DNA from: Parasitella parasitica
Lineage: Eukaryota > Mucoromycota > Mucoromycetes > Mucorales > Mucoraceae
Assembly (NCBI GenBank): GCA_025201805.1
Contig: MU619288.1
Span: 1 to 41,156, forward strand
Reading direction: 5' to 3'
DNA length: 41,156 nt
Shown: piece after piece, positions 22,041-32,629 of the stretch
Numbering within the stretch: position 1 is the stretch's first letter
Layout: the number at the start of each line of letters is the position of its first letter
Program-made: the position numbers and the translations under genes
The notes under the pieces: generated by a model
The model's database searches: none
What the model was told of the DNA's origin: nothing
The model's input: only the letters and a program-made list of their open reading frames with translations

Positions 22041-23056
22041 CATTTTGAACTCTTTTTGGACCAAGCCAGCTTTAACATAAACATGCGTCGCTCGACAGCT
22101 TGGTCGCGTCGTGGAACACAAGCACTTATAGAATCACCTTCTGTGAGGAGTGTTTCTCATAATGTCATCAGTGCTGTCACCACATTTAGTACAGTAAATG
22201 TGAGCATGAGAGAGATAGGAAATGTTAAGAAAAGAATGATTGTAGGCACAACAAAACGAAAGACATCTGGAAATGCGGGCGTGGCTACTCCAAAAGGCAC
22301 TACAGCTGACCATTATCTACGGTTCATCAGTAATACGTTAGACATTATGGATGCATTTCCCAACATGAAGGGTTTCTGATCTGCTATAATTGTAGATAGG
22401 AGATTATGGCAATGTACTTCAATGGAAGATTGAAGGTTGTCCATTGATGTGATGTAATACACCTGTGTAGATTGGAGAAAAAAAAGTCTCTGTTTTAACA
22501 CGGATCTGTGCAATAGGATACAGGTTGGGGCACTGTCAGATCAAAGACGTGTAGCCTTTGTCGTATAATTTTACATCGTACCCTGTCAAGTAGATTGTTA
22601 CTGGGAATTAGTCCTGTCAATTAGTAATATCAATAATTCACAATAAATTTGTGTAGTTGTAAAAGGTATAGATAGCAGATGCAATTTCGATCTTAAAGTA
22701 TCATAAAGTTTTCGTATCTCGTTAGCCTCTTTTTTTTTTTTTGTTTTTGTTTCTGATAGTTTCCATATCGTCATGGACAATGCTCCAATTAATTTTCCTG
22801 ATGTAATTGATCCTATCATAAAGGGAAGAGAGTATAAACCTGTCTGCCTTTCACCCTACTCACCTGAGCTAAATCCGATCGAGATGTTCTGGAAAGTTTA
22901 AAAGATAGAGTAAAAAGAGGCAAGCCAAGCGACGTGAAAACCTTTACTTCTAGAGTTGTTAAAGGAAGTGATGATGTTCCAATTGAGCATTTGCAAAATG
23001 TCATCCAACATTCTATAGATAGTTTACCTAAATGGCTTAATAAAGAGCCTTTATAA
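22041..23056 (+). pseudogene. Decayed DDE transposase (IS630/Tc1-mariner type), split by ~387 nt
   Basis: The left half (22041-22376) reads LFLDQASFNINMRRSTAW and continues to DIMDAFPNMKGF. The right half (from 22764) reads HIVMDNAPINFPDVIDP, then SPYSPELNPIEMFW, ending at a TAA at 23054. These match the DDE_3 family motifs in order: first Asp (usually followed by Glu, here Gln), second Asp in MDNAPI, and final Glu in LNPIE. The left half ends exactly where the right half begins, with 387 nt between and TTTC at both junctions. The right half also has a stop right after FWKV (22899), read through only by a frame change. It cannot encode an active enzyme as it stands. No terminal inverted repeats were found by eye. 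Confidence 0.8.
22377..22763. mobile_element. Possible insertion inside the DDE transposase
   Basis: This segment separates the two halves of the transposase. TTTC occurs at both junctions (22373-22376 and 22760-22763), and the longer string GTTTCTGAT occurs at 22372-22380 and 22749-22757. These could be target-site duplications. The segment has no long open frame; it includes a T-run near 22730-22740. A decayed intron is the alternative, but the left junction has no in-frame GT donor. Confidence 0.35.
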
Positions 23057-24166
23057 TCATTTTGACATTTGACCAAAAATTGGTCAACTTGATAAAAAAA
23101 AAAAAAAAAAAAGATGGTGAATATACTCTCAAAAAGCTGGGCAAGTTGAATTCAAACACCTGGTCATTATTTTGGCAATTTACGAATGTCCAAAAGAATT
23201 CAAAAAAAAGAGTAGAAGCACAGTACTGTTTATTTGTTATGGTTTTGTAGGCAACAAATAATACTAAATGGGCTTTTCAATTCCGGGTACCGGCCTTGTA
23301 TATCACAGTAAATAGAATCAGTTACTTTGCTTGATTGTTTGTTATATGAGAATTTCGTTCAGGAGAAGAGGGGTAACTATAGCTATATGAGCAACCATCA
23401 AGTTCTATTCCCAATAAAGTGACTTGAGGCATTTTATATATTTTATACGATTGATTTTCTCGGAGATGTGGTCAAATTAGGTGTCTTTCAAAGTAACTGC
23501 ATTAATATTTTGAACATCTTAAATGGAAAAACAAGAAACAAAGAAAACGACCATGGCATATCTAAATTCTTTGCAGAATGATGTTATGCGTATGAACGTC
23601 GACGTGATATTATTATAACATACGGGTTCCAGCCCTGAGTCGCAATTACAGTCTTGTTTAGAATGAAGTTGTGTTCCAAATTGTTGGGAAAAATATAAGA
23701 AAATGTCGTAATTTGGTTGTGGGTTGTTGCTTGAAATATATTTTGCGGCGATGACTAAAAAATGCACTTGCCTGTCGTCATTTTTTCTTCATTGTACGTT
23801 AAGGCCATTTGTATAAAACTCGCCTCCTTACTTATATGATATAAAGGAATCAAGTAGAGCTTTAACAAAAAACAGTTTATAACTGAAAAAAAAATCTCTG
23901 TAAGCCTTCACCTTCTCAAAAAACATTTTATCAATATGAATTGTTCACCTTTCAAAAATGATACTTGGATGATAATTAAAATGACGTAAGGGGTTGCCTG
24001 TATAGCCAATCACCGTGAAGTGCTACGCCAAAATGCTACAAATTATCTGGGGTTCAAGATCGACAGTTTCCTAAACGTAAAACATATAAAAGGAACCTCA
24101 ATCTGTCGCATTCTCGTACGTTAACTTTTTCTTTATCTTGAAAAAAAATAGTGTATGCCCTAAAAA
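23057..24166. other. Spacer between transposase remnant and Ecl1-type gene
   Basis: It is mostly AT-rich noncoding sequence. A palindrome-like TTGACCAAAAATTGGTCAA sits near 23067-23085 just after the transposase. On the minus strand about 23519-23770 there is coding-like text (NYDIFLYFSQQFGTQL, DCNCDSGLEP before a GTATGT) with a TATA-like stretch upstream. It may be a small spliced gene divergent from the Ecl1 gene, but the exons do not join convincingly. Confidence 0.3.
24085..24091 (+). promoter_or_regulatory. TATA box of the Ecl1-type gene
   Basis: TATAAAA lies about 76 nt before the ATG at 24167, a normal distance for a fungal core promoter plus short leader. Confidence 0.5.
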
Positions 24167-24622
24167 ATGATATGCGATACAAATTGGTGTACCTTCTGTG
24201 ATAATGCCATTAGTCCTTACTCTGATTCCCTCTATTGCTCAGAGGAGTGCCTACGTCAAGACGCTCTGATGCATCATCCGATGCTTGGTTATGACTACGC
24301 AGATCTTGAAGGATTTCCGCATAGCAGAAAAATGCCATCACTTGTTGGAAGAAAATCATCTGTTCCTGCTTCATCCATCAACGGCAGCAATAATGATTTC
24401 ATTCAATTACAAAAAATCCCATCCTTGTCACCGTCATTGTCATCGTCAATTTCCTCCTACTCTTCAAATCATCTTTGTGATACAACTTCGAATATAGACA
24501 AAAGCAATAGCAACGATAACTTTGCTTCTAATGTCACCTACTTTCACCCAAAACTACGGAGCAAAATTTCCTCATCTATTCCTTTCATGGAACAGTTAAA
24601 TCAAGCATTACTTCAATCTTAA
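24167..24622 (+). CDS. ECL1: Ecl1-family small zinc protein (lifespan regulatory factor)
   Basis: Ecl1-family proteins are short fungal proteins with an N-terminal zinc-binding cysteine motif that extend chronological lifespan and respond to starvation in fission yeast. This single exon encodes 151 aa. The N-terminus has the family pattern of paired cysteines (CDTNWCTFCDNAIS, then LYCSEECLRQD) followed by a conserved YADLEGFP-like stretch. The rest is Ser/Asn-rich and probably disordered, with a short helix-like C-terminus (FMEQLNQALLQ). Yeast and fission-yeast members are often under 100 aa, so this one is longer. The family call rests on the cysteine motif, so the exact orthology is open. 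Confidence 0.7.
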   Translation: MICDTNWCTFCDNAISPYSDSLYCSEECLRQDALMHHPMLGYDYADLEGFPHSRKMPSLVGRKSSVPASSINGSNNDFIQLQKIPSLSPSLSSSISSYSSNHLCDTTSNIDKSNSNDNFASNVTYFHPKLRSKISSSIPFMEQLNQALLQS

Positions 24623-26253
24623 AGAGCTCTTATTTGTTGACATTCGATCATATTACACATCATTTCATGCCATATATAAAAAAATCTCACACACAGACAC
24701 AGACACAATATTCATTAACATATAGCATATCTCTCCTTTTTTTTATTTTTTTTTATTTTTATTAAACTGTAAATACTAAAACTCTAAAAGAAGGCTAGTG
24801 AAACTTATGATGAAATTCTTCTAGGCAATTTCAGTTGAAATTTATAAATTATAAGACGTTAGTGTCATGTTAATTGAGTCATCATCACTAAGGAAGAAAC
24901 TGTTCTAGTGCCTTGAATTAGAACGCAACGAGATTTAGCCGAGATGTATCAAATCTGCAATAAATATAGATTGAACCGGGAACTGAGTTGTGCGTAGCTT
25001 TAAATTATCAACAACAAATATTCAGCCATGGCAAATTATTTCTGTTGCCATAGCGACCAATTGTCATGCAAAACACTTGAATCTCTCTTGGTATAAAGGA
25101 GAATAATGGGTCAAACAGAAATGAATCGATATCTGACAAGACAATCAATACAACATGGATCAACTTCTAAGGAGAAATACATAGCAAAGGAGGAATGGGG
25201 AAGAATCATTTTCTGTCCTGTAAGATGCGTGTTTAAAATTAAGGAGAAGGTGATCGCATTCGTAACGAGGAGAAGGAGGCTGAGAAGAAAGCGAGGGAGT
25301 GCCTCTATACCGTACATATTATTTTTGTGGCCATCTATTCGCGCAGATCAAGCTAATTTACGAGAAGCTTTCAAAACGATTAATAAATTGTAAGCTCATT
25401 CTAATTGAACATTATAGCTATCCATAGCAGATTAGTACTTACAGAAATGTAATCATTTAGAGTGTAAGGCTGCGATGTATATTATAAAATAATTATTGCA
25501 TTAGCCTTCCTTTGGACAGCTCAATAGTGCAGCGGCGCTTCCTCGTAAATTTCGTCGTACGTTTTATGTCATAATAGGTTTGTTTTAGCAAGACACATGT
25601 GTATTTTTATCTCTTCGAATTCAGGTAAAAATTGGTTTTATATATGCCATTACGTTATTCACTCAGCTCAGTCTTATTTTTAGCTTCAAGCATCAAAATG
25701 CAAATGTGTTTATCTATATACTCAATTGAAGTTGGGCGCAGCTTTTAGTATTTGGATGTTTTCACATAATGGAACAAAAGAAGGAACTATGACTTTGTGT
25801 CCCTTGCCCGTATCCAACTCTCCTTGAAAACACAACTTTTTTTTTATTTTATTTATAAGATAATAAACTAACAAAGCCTGAATAATAATAGCAGTTTCCG
25901 TTAAATGTGTTGTCCCAAATCAGTGACATTATTTTACAAAGTTACAGAGTACAAATGTTAAAAATAAATAGTTATAAAGTAGCACCGATGTAACAAACGA
26001 ATCCCAGCTTATTAACCAAGCTTGTTTATGCCGAGTGTAACTGCAGGTATTGTTGCAAATGAAGCAGTAGCCCACAAGCTGGTTGCCTGTTTTGTCTACT
26101 TCGTCTTGCATGCTTGTAAAAAAAAAAAAAAAAAAACCAGCTTATAAAGCCAATTCTCGAAAAACCTCATCCCTTTGATTTCTTCTTTTTATCTCGTAAA
26201 TTGTACATTTACTCTTGATATTTATTAATTGACCTTCCTTTAATACAACGATT
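24623..26253. other. 1.6-kb spacer between Ecl1-type and KNH-like genes
   Basis: Contains an X-box-like motif at 25044, a TATAAA at 25092 and an open frame of 95 codons at 25106-25393 that I do not call. Its ATG is only 9 nt after the TATA and no family is recognised. A minus-strand frame at 25929-26111 (GYCFICNNTC) is also too weak to call. The rest is AT-rich. Confidence 0.35.
25044..25057. promoter_or_regulatory. X-box-like motif (GTTGCCATAGCGAC)
   Basis: It fits the RFX consensus and differs by one base from the motif at 20582. A TATAAA follows 35 nt downstream (25092-25097), which suggests an unassigned plus-strand promoter. Confidence 0.35.
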
Positions 26254-27228
26254 ATGGTTTCATTCAAGACATTCCTCGCTACATCAGTTACTCTCATTCT
26301 CGCATTTGCCAGTGTGGAAGCTGCTGTTTCGCCTACCTATCCTTCTCCTGGGACAATTCAAATTGAAGGCCAATCCTATGATATTACTTGGAGTAAGCTA
26401 AACTATGTTAGCTACTGAGATCTATTCATTAAATGAACAATTGGTTATTTAGCTTTCGACGGAAAGGATCCCAAAGTCACCTATACTATTGGTACATATT
26501 ACAAGAGAATTTTACCAGAATTAACTTCTAACAAACAAATTTTATAGATTTCATGACAGGCTCAAATGATGTTCAAACTAAATTGGAAACTGTAGCCACT
26601 GTAAATTGTCATTATCATGCCATGTCAATCAAAGAGCTAACGAATATTTTATAACGTAGAATGTATCTGCCAGTGCTTTGAAATATACTTTTGTTACCCC
26701 TCAAGTAACACCTAATTCTGCAATCTATTTCTTTATGTTCACAAGTACAGTCTATAATCGCACAAGTCAAGTTAGAGTCATACTGACGATTTATTTCTAG
26801 GTTCTGATGGTGTCGCTTCCTGGACTACTCGTTTTGGTATTGCAGGTGCTGACGGTAAGCTTACCAAGGAGACTGAAAGCACTCAACCTAACGGTGATGC
26901 TATTCCTTGGGGTACTGGTAAGCTCATCAGTAGCGATGCCGCGGCTAATGCCACCAATGCTTCATCAAATGTACCTGCCACGGCTGCTGCTTCTTCCACT
27001 GCTGCTGCAGCCTCTTCAGCTTCTTCATCCGCAACCGGTGCCACCGATGTTGCTGTCTCCGTTGCCTCTTCCAGTGTTGTTGATTCAGATGTGGCTAAAT
27101 CTTCGCCAAACGCTCCCGTCCCCTCTGCCGCCCAAATTGTTTCTAAAAAGGACGCCAACAGCGGCTCCATGGTTAAACCGGCTCTTACTTTGGTTTCGGC
27201 TGCTGTCGCTGCCTACCTAAGTCTCTAG
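26254..27228 (+). CDS. GPI-anchored Kre9/KNH-like cell-surface protein
   Basis: This is a secreted, probably GPI-anchored protein with an Ig-like Kre9/KNH domain, a family linked to beta-glucan assembly and wall or membrane surfaces. Five exons, 26254-26392, 26453-26491, 26548-26600, 26660-26744 and 26801-27228, give 247 aa. A signal peptide (MVSFKTFLATSVTLILAFAS) precedes the domain, which starts with PTYPSPGTIQIEGQSYDITW and ends near GVASWTTRFGI. A long Ala/Ser/Thr-rich stalk follows, with a C-terminal hydrophobic tail (ALTLVSAAVAAYLSL) after small residues (DANSGS), typical of a GPI signal. Exon 2 is 39 nt. Function of the individual protein is unknown. Confidence 0.8.
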
Positions 27229-27875
27229 ATCTTGATCCTCTAACTTATTGTAACAACCCTACTATTATATCTCTTTTATTAAATCCCTGTATTTTTTTTA
27301 TAATATTTTTATAATTTTATTTGTGTCTATATCAAGACAATGTGGCATAAGTGTTATGTCTTCACAGCCACACTGCATTGTCAACAATAAACATTCCAAT
27401 AATAGACCAAGCTTTCTTGGGTCATTAGCATTGAAAAACATGAGGTTTAAAGGTGATACCGTACAACATTTGATCTGTGAAATCAAAACCTTGTGCTTCT
27501 TTGAGAATATTAAATTTTATAAATTTAACCCATACTGAGCTGATATATACTCATTGGCAATTTATCAGTGAGCTAATGATATAAAAAAAATAAATAGCAC
27601 AATAAAGAGGTGCAAAGTTTTGAAACGCTAAAGGTAGAATTAAAAACTTTGATTTTCGAGAGATTTTGTTTGCGCCTTGTCAATAAGCAGGCAACAGGAT
27701 TACATGTTGAGCGAAAATTATAAAAATGCAAGTTTATTTGAAATTAAAAGTATAAATATTATATGGGATTAAGATTTTCAAGGAAGTAATGATCTCTATC
27801 TATCTGTTCTATGCAGTAAAGTGTTCAAGTGTTTGCCAACGATCGGGTATATTTAATGTACTTGAGAAAAACTTT
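27229..27875. other. Convergent spacer
   Basis: AT-rich 3' flanks of the KNH-like gene and of the small gene at 27876. Only chance open frames are seen. Confidence 0.4.
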
Positions 27876-28139
27876 TTAAGCGCCAGTGTTGGTGGTATCA
27901 ATGCCATGATTATTACTGAATTTACAACCCATAGGGTCATAATAGTGACCGACAACGTCGGGATAATTACCACATCGCATGGGATCACGACTGTAAGCAC
28001 TACTGACAATGGAAGGCGCAGGAGACGCATAGCTGCTATAAAGTGAATTGGCGGGAGTAGATCTTTCGTCTTCTTCTTGAATTTGTTTTTGGGCAAATGC
28101 CTTTTTGATAAGCTTGGAGAGATGCATATGGAGACCCAT
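27876..28139 (-). CDS. Small orphan protein, 87 aa
   Basis: This is an intact single-exon frame with its own promoter signal: TATATAAG on the minus strand at 28202-28209, about 65 nt before the ATG. The N-terminus (MGLHMHLSKLIKKAFAQK) looks like a short amphipathic basic helix. It is followed by a Ser/Tyr-rich stretch (PANSLYSSYASPAPSIVSSA) and a Gly/Asn/Asp-rich end with two cysteines (GNYPDVVGHYYDPMGCKF). There is no signal peptide or membrane segment. I do not recognise a named family; the repeated Ser/Tyr pattern suggests a conserved short regulator or membrane-associated peptide, but that is a guess. Confidence 0.55.
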   Translation of the reverse strand: MGLHMHLSKLIKKAFAQKQIQEEDERSTPANSLYSSYASPAPSIVSSAYSRDPMRCGNYPDVVGHYYDPMGCKFSNNHGIDTTNTGA

Positions 28140-28201
28140 TGTTATACGTATGTTTGTAAATTTGAGAAAAAAAAGAGGGTGTTTCGTTCAATCTCGAGTC
28201 C

Positions 28202-28209
28202 TTATATAG
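28202..28209 (-). promoter_or_regulatory. TATA box of the 87-aa gene
   Basis: TATATAAG on the minus strand, about 65 nt upstream of the ATG at 28139. Confidence 0.5.
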
Positions 28210-28319
28210 CGTAAAATATTCTGTCAAAACTGTTAGCCGTGCTTTCCGTACTTTTCCCTAATCATGTTATAATTGGCTCAAACACCCTATTAACTGTCTA
28301 TATTTAGTAATCCTCGGAC

Positions 28320-28494
28320 GTAGAAGATAATACGACACGCTTCAAAAGTGATTTACATCGGATCTGATCCTCATATCGAGGTAAAAGGCCCATTAGCGTC
28401 ATATGTGATCAATGAAGAGCCTTTATACCCATCCAATATAGCTGAGAAGACCTCTAACGCTCTTCAGAAATTTGCTAAGGACCACTTTTCATAG
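28320..28494 (+). pseudogene. Coding-like remnant, unrecognised
   Basis: Between an in-frame TAG and a TAG at about 28492, some 55 codons read like ordinary protein (HASKVIYIGSDPHIEVKG, then NEEPLYPSNIAEKTSNALQK). There is no start codon in place. It could be the end of a degraded gene or transposon protein. No family is recognised. Confidence 0.2.
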
Positions 28495-28743
28495 CTTGAA
28501 TAGTGTATTTTTTTGTTAGTAGTTTGATATATTTCTTCAATTTTGTATATTCCTGTTAAGGCATTATTTTTTTTGATCCCAAGGAATACTGAAATAGATT
28601 ATTCTCTTTAGAACTTGGCCAAAGGATAAACGTATATGCTCGACAAATATAATATATTTTTATTGGACAATCATGCTGAGGATTTTTTGGTATTGGTTAA
28701 ATATGCTATGATACAATGAATTTGGATATACACGGAATAATGT

Positions 28744-29926
28744 TTAGACTGTTGATGCAACTGGAACTGCTGCTGCCGGTGGGGGCGGGAGAGCACCTGC
28801 TCTTTGCAACCAGTTAGGTCTCCAAAGAACTGGCATAGCAGGCATGTATCTTCCAAAAGGCTGTTTAGTTATGTATCGAGGATCATTTCGAGTTGACATG
28901 ACCAGAGAATGTTGCATTCGAATATGCTTCAAGATTGTCTTGTAAGAAAAATAATCACAGCCACATATTTACAATGCTTACCTCTGAATGATGGCCAATA
29001 ACCTGAACTACAAAAAATACAATAAACGATATCACGATACAAGCCTGCATAATGTAGACACCACGATACATTTTGTACTCATGTTCTATATTCAATTGTG
29101 TTAATGAATCATGAACCATGAACCATACGTTATCCGATCTCTTACCATGATTTCTGTCTAGTGTTGTAGTAAGGCAATAATTAAAGCCAGTATGAAAGTA
29201 TATGTCTAATCCCATGAAAACAATGTAAGAGCCACCGAGTGCTGCTCCCAACTGGTGCCAGAAACACGAATAAAGCGATAAAATCATAAAGACCACGACA
29301 AGTACAGTGAGCAAGATAGCTCTTCCAGAATTTGATGTAATTGATAAATTATCCTTCCAGCCCAAAATCCACAGACCTATTGTGAGACCTCCGAAACCAC
29401 CGATCAACATGAGGTATAACTGGATCGTAACTGACATACACGTAGTTACCACTATTCCCACTATAAATGGTACAATAAAGTATATAGTTTCACGATTCTG
29501 CCCATAAGTTTGTTCAGGTTCAAAATTTGCGAGCATAATCCAGGTAACAAATCCCATGGTTATGAAACCTGCTAACTCTTGTGTACGAGTGCCAGCAGCG
29601 GTTTTATCCCACACCGGACGACATGCAAGTAATAAACCACATACAATCATGACAATGCCCCCCAAAACACCCTGGATACTTAGATTGTATCCATCATCTA
29701 GGTTTGAAGAGTAGATAAGTACACAATATGTATAATTGACAGGCAAGTTGCATCTACCTAAATTGATGGCTTTGTCTGGCAAATATAATACGCCTGGCTT
29801 AAATGTGGGTGTATCGACTGCTGGGGCTGCACTACAGCACTGAGCTACAAATACCAAGATTAACGTCAACAATATTTGCAGCATGCTGGCTGTTGTTGAT
29901 GCTGACAGGATATTTCTTGGAGGCAT
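28744..29926 (-). CDS. TM7S3/TM198-type multi-pass membrane protein
   Basis: Proteins with this domain (DUF4203, TMEM198/TM7SF3) are multi-pass membrane proteins of poorly known function. Three exons, 29926-29146, 29085-28982 and 28938-28744, join in frame to give 359 aa. A signal peptide (about residues 15-34) precedes an extracellular segment with two cysteines and an NYT glycosylation site. At least seven hydrophobic spans follow (GVLGGIVMIVCGLLLACRPV, LAGFITMGFVTWIMLANF, FIVPFIVGIVVTTC, LYLMLIGGFGGLTIGLWILG, ILLTVLVVVFMILSLYS, ALGGSYIVFMGLDIYF, IVISFIVFFVVQVIG). The cytosolic tail is basic and then Pro-rich (ALPPPPAAAVP). Glycine-rich transmembrane segments fit the family. The exact subfamily is uncertain. 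Confidence 0.75.
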
Positions 29927-30733
29927 TTTTCGAAGAGAAAGGAAAAAGAAGGATTTGCAGCAGACATTCTATATAAAAAGGAAGCTTATAAACAATAATA
30001 ACAACATTTGAATCAAAAAAGTCAAGGTATAATAATAACCCTAAATAGGCAATTGTCAAAGCCTTGTTGTACGCCCTGTTTTTACTATACTAAAAGGAAT
30101 GTTTTGATTGTAAAGACCAGAAATAGTAGCTTTTTCGTTCGATCGACACCACCCCATGTCCACTGCCTTCTGAACGTATGCAGCTTTCACTCCTTTTTTT
30201 TTAAAAAAAAAAGAAAAAGAAAAGTACCCCAGATATTCTACCATATGTGGAGGCATCGACAAACAATAAAACAAGACATGCATAGACAGGATAACCAGAT
30301 ATTATGTTTCATACTTGACCATCTCTCACGTCTAGAATCAAAAAAACTTAGTAGATGAGGACTTTGTAGCAATATAATGATGGCCCCAATATCGTTACTG
30401 TTACAAGTGTTGCTGATCTTGTTGAGTTTACAATAGGAAACAAACTTGCTGCTCGACGGCATAAACGATAAGCAATGTCCGAAAAGATCTGTATGCCATC
30501 ATGACCTTGACTCTTGCACACAAATACACAGAAACTACCCCGAAAATAAGTATTTTTTACCTTTTTTTTTTTTTATTACTATTTCCTTTGCTTGTATCAG
30601 TATATATGTATATGTGATTGTGTGATATTGTTGATTGTGGAGGTGAGGGCGAGGGTGAGGGCGAGAAAGTGTATTTTTGTGTAAATGTGTATAATTTCAA
30701 ATTCTGAGGAGCATATATAATCCTTTCATGAAC
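29927..30733. other. Spacer upstream of the TM198-type gene
   Basis: It holds the promoter of the TM198-type gene and the 3' untranslated region of the PWWP gene. A GA-rich imperfect repeat near 30640-30666 alternates GGTGAG and GGCGAG units. T/A runs occur near 30195-30210 and 30560-30575. No gene is seen. Confidence 0.4.
30640..30666. repeat. Imperfect GGTGAG/GGCGAG hexamer repeat
   Basis: Four alternating copies of the two hexamers lie downstream of the PWWP gene stop codon (the gene is on the minus strand). Confidence 0.75.
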
Positions 30734-32002
30734 TCATTGAACATCTTGCATGTGTGTATCATCTTGAGACTTTGATTTTGTATGTTGAGGATCAATGAAA
30801 AGAGTTTTCCAGCTTCTCATTAAATGCTGACAGCGATCCTTGATCACGGTATCGTCCTCAAATGGGTAGGAGCAGGCAGCTTTTACAACTTTACCAATCT
30901 TAGTATCCTAAAAGTGCGAATTAAGTGTTTGTCCCCCTCCCGTACTCTCCCTCTCCCGTATACACTTACTTTAAGAACGTTATAGGTCATTGGTGCCTCT
31001 TCGATCTCTTTGATGATTTGCAATATCTTGGGATAATCCTCATGTGGAATTTCACCCTAAGAATGAGGGTAAATTTCCTCTTTTTCCAGCGAGAACACAC
31101 ACAACCCAGACATACCTCTTTCTTGTTGTATACTAATCTTTGCAACTTGTGTCTAATATGATACATTTTCTTATATTCTGGTGATTTCTTGTTATCATCT
31201 TTTGAGGGATCATGAGTGATGGGAGATTCGTGGCCTTCTTCTTTTTCAAGTGACATGGATTTACGCTTCAAATAAAAATAGATTTTAGAACCCACAAACA
31301 ATACAAAAGAAAAGCACACTACTTACTCTTCTCTTTCTATCCAAACTATCGCCAACAGCAGTGTCGCCTACAGCATCTTCCTCGTCTCCCAACGCTAGCT
31401 TACGACTTTTTCTTTTTTGCGCTGCTGATTCCACTGTATTTACCTTTCGTTTTGTCGGCTTACCATTTGCCACCGGCTTCTTCCTGTTAGCCACTGGCGT
31501 TGATGCCTTTTTTCCCTTCCCTTTCTTCACCTCTTCCTCATCTTCCTCTGCATCTTCACCGTCTTTATCTTCAAGCATTTGCGCTACCACAGAAGGATTC
31601 AGCGCTTGACGTACTGCCATTTCCAAGTCTTTTGTTTTGAACTTCTTTGCTTTGAGGTCATTTTCGACATGTTCATTATCAAAAGGCCTAATAGCATCAG
31701 GACCAAAAAATCCACTGAACCAAAATAATCAGCACCTGCTTCTTGCTTTGTTTATAAGAGACTTACTAATCTCTTGAGCCATAAAAAAACACGGTATACA
31801 AAGCGTTCTTTGTCTTGCTCTTTTGCTTCAGTACTTTGGCTGGCACATTTGAATCCACTTCGATCTGTAAACTATTTGTAAATACATTTGGTTATGGTAA
31901 GGTAGCCTTCTTAATTACCCTGGCTGGCCACCAAGGATATCCTTTCAGCTTTGCGAATACAGTTGTTCCAGGTAAATACTCTGTTCGTCCTTGTTGACGC
32001 AT
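30734..32002 (-). CDS. PWWP-domain chromatin protein with LEDGF-type C-terminal helical domain
   Basis: PWWP domains bind methylated histone H3K36 nucleosomes. Six exons, 32002-31919, 31864-31767, 31714-31327, 31265-31116, 31056-30970 and 30907-30734, give 326 aa. The N-terminal PWWP domain (residues about 10-75) shows FAKLKGYPWWPARIEVDS with the W-P cage motif, ALYTVFFYGSRDYGF and a lysine-rich end (KAKKFKTKDLE). A disordered acidic then basic linker follows (EDAEEDEEEVKKGKGKK). The C-terminal helical domain (about 215-315) resembles the integrase-binding/TFIIS-N-like domain of LEDGF and HDGF2 (LQRLVYNKKEGEIPHEDYPK, LQIIKEIEEAPMTYNVLKD, IGKVVKAA, RCQHLMRSWKTLF). This architecture points to a transcription-elongation or H3K36me-linked role. 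The domain similarity is by motif only. Confidence 0.85.
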
Positions 32003-32217
32003 GGTTTTATATAGTTTCTCTGTAACGACTCGTTTTTTTTTTTTTTTTCTTTTTTTTTTTTGGCTTGGGTTAATGATTGATAGAAGCAGAACGGTGAAAA
32101 GAAGAAAGGTGAAAATGCGCGTTTAGCTGCAAAGAAAGAAAGAAGGAAGAAATGTGGTAATCCAAACACTAAAAAAATATGGGAATTTTTTTTCAAACCA
32201 TCATATGATTTGCCGTC

Positions 32218-32322
32218 TTAATCTGGTTCAATTAGCTGCATTTCATTGCTTGCTTTTTCGCCTGGCTTGACAGCACCGACATTTGATTGCTGGGCTTTAG
32301 TTTTTTTAGGATTAGAGTCCAT
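32218..32322 (-). CDS. Possible micro-ORF or exon, 34 codons
   Basis: An ATG-to-TAA frame encodes a polar 34-residue peptide (MDSNPKKTKAQQSNVGAVKP and so on) upstream of the PWWP gene on the same strand. The ATG is preceded by GCAG, so it may instead be an exon of a longer gene. Its function is unknown. Confidence 0.2.
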   Translation of the reverse strand: MDSNPKKTKAQQSNVGAVKPGEKASNEMQLIEPD

Positions 32323-32629
32323 CCTGCTTTATTCTGTCAAAAAAAAACATTCCCCAAAAGCATCGTTTTTAAACGGAAAAATCGATGGTGGGGCGTGAAA
32401 ATGTGTGGTTTTATTTATGTCTTTTAGTGATGGTAGTACGAAATCAATTACAAGATAAATAATACAGAAAGACATGTTTTATTCGACAAGTAAAAGTCAT
32501 ACATATGATTTGCTTAATCTTGTTCTATTTACAGCGTATGGAACAGGCAGAGTGAGAGGCTAATGTTAATCTTGTTTCTTTTTTTTTTTTTTTTTTTTTG
32601 CTCTCACTTATTTTTCTGCTTGTTTGAAG

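Noticed and set aside
25106-25393. 95-codon plus-strand frame
   Set aside because: The start codon is only 9 nt after the TATA, later in-frame starts are too few, and the Arg-rich sequence resembles nothing. It is kept only as a possible transcript site.
25929-26111. 60-codon minus-strand frame with CFICNNTC
   Set aside because: Two cysteine pairs alone are not enough for a zinc finger, and no promoter or homologue is visible.
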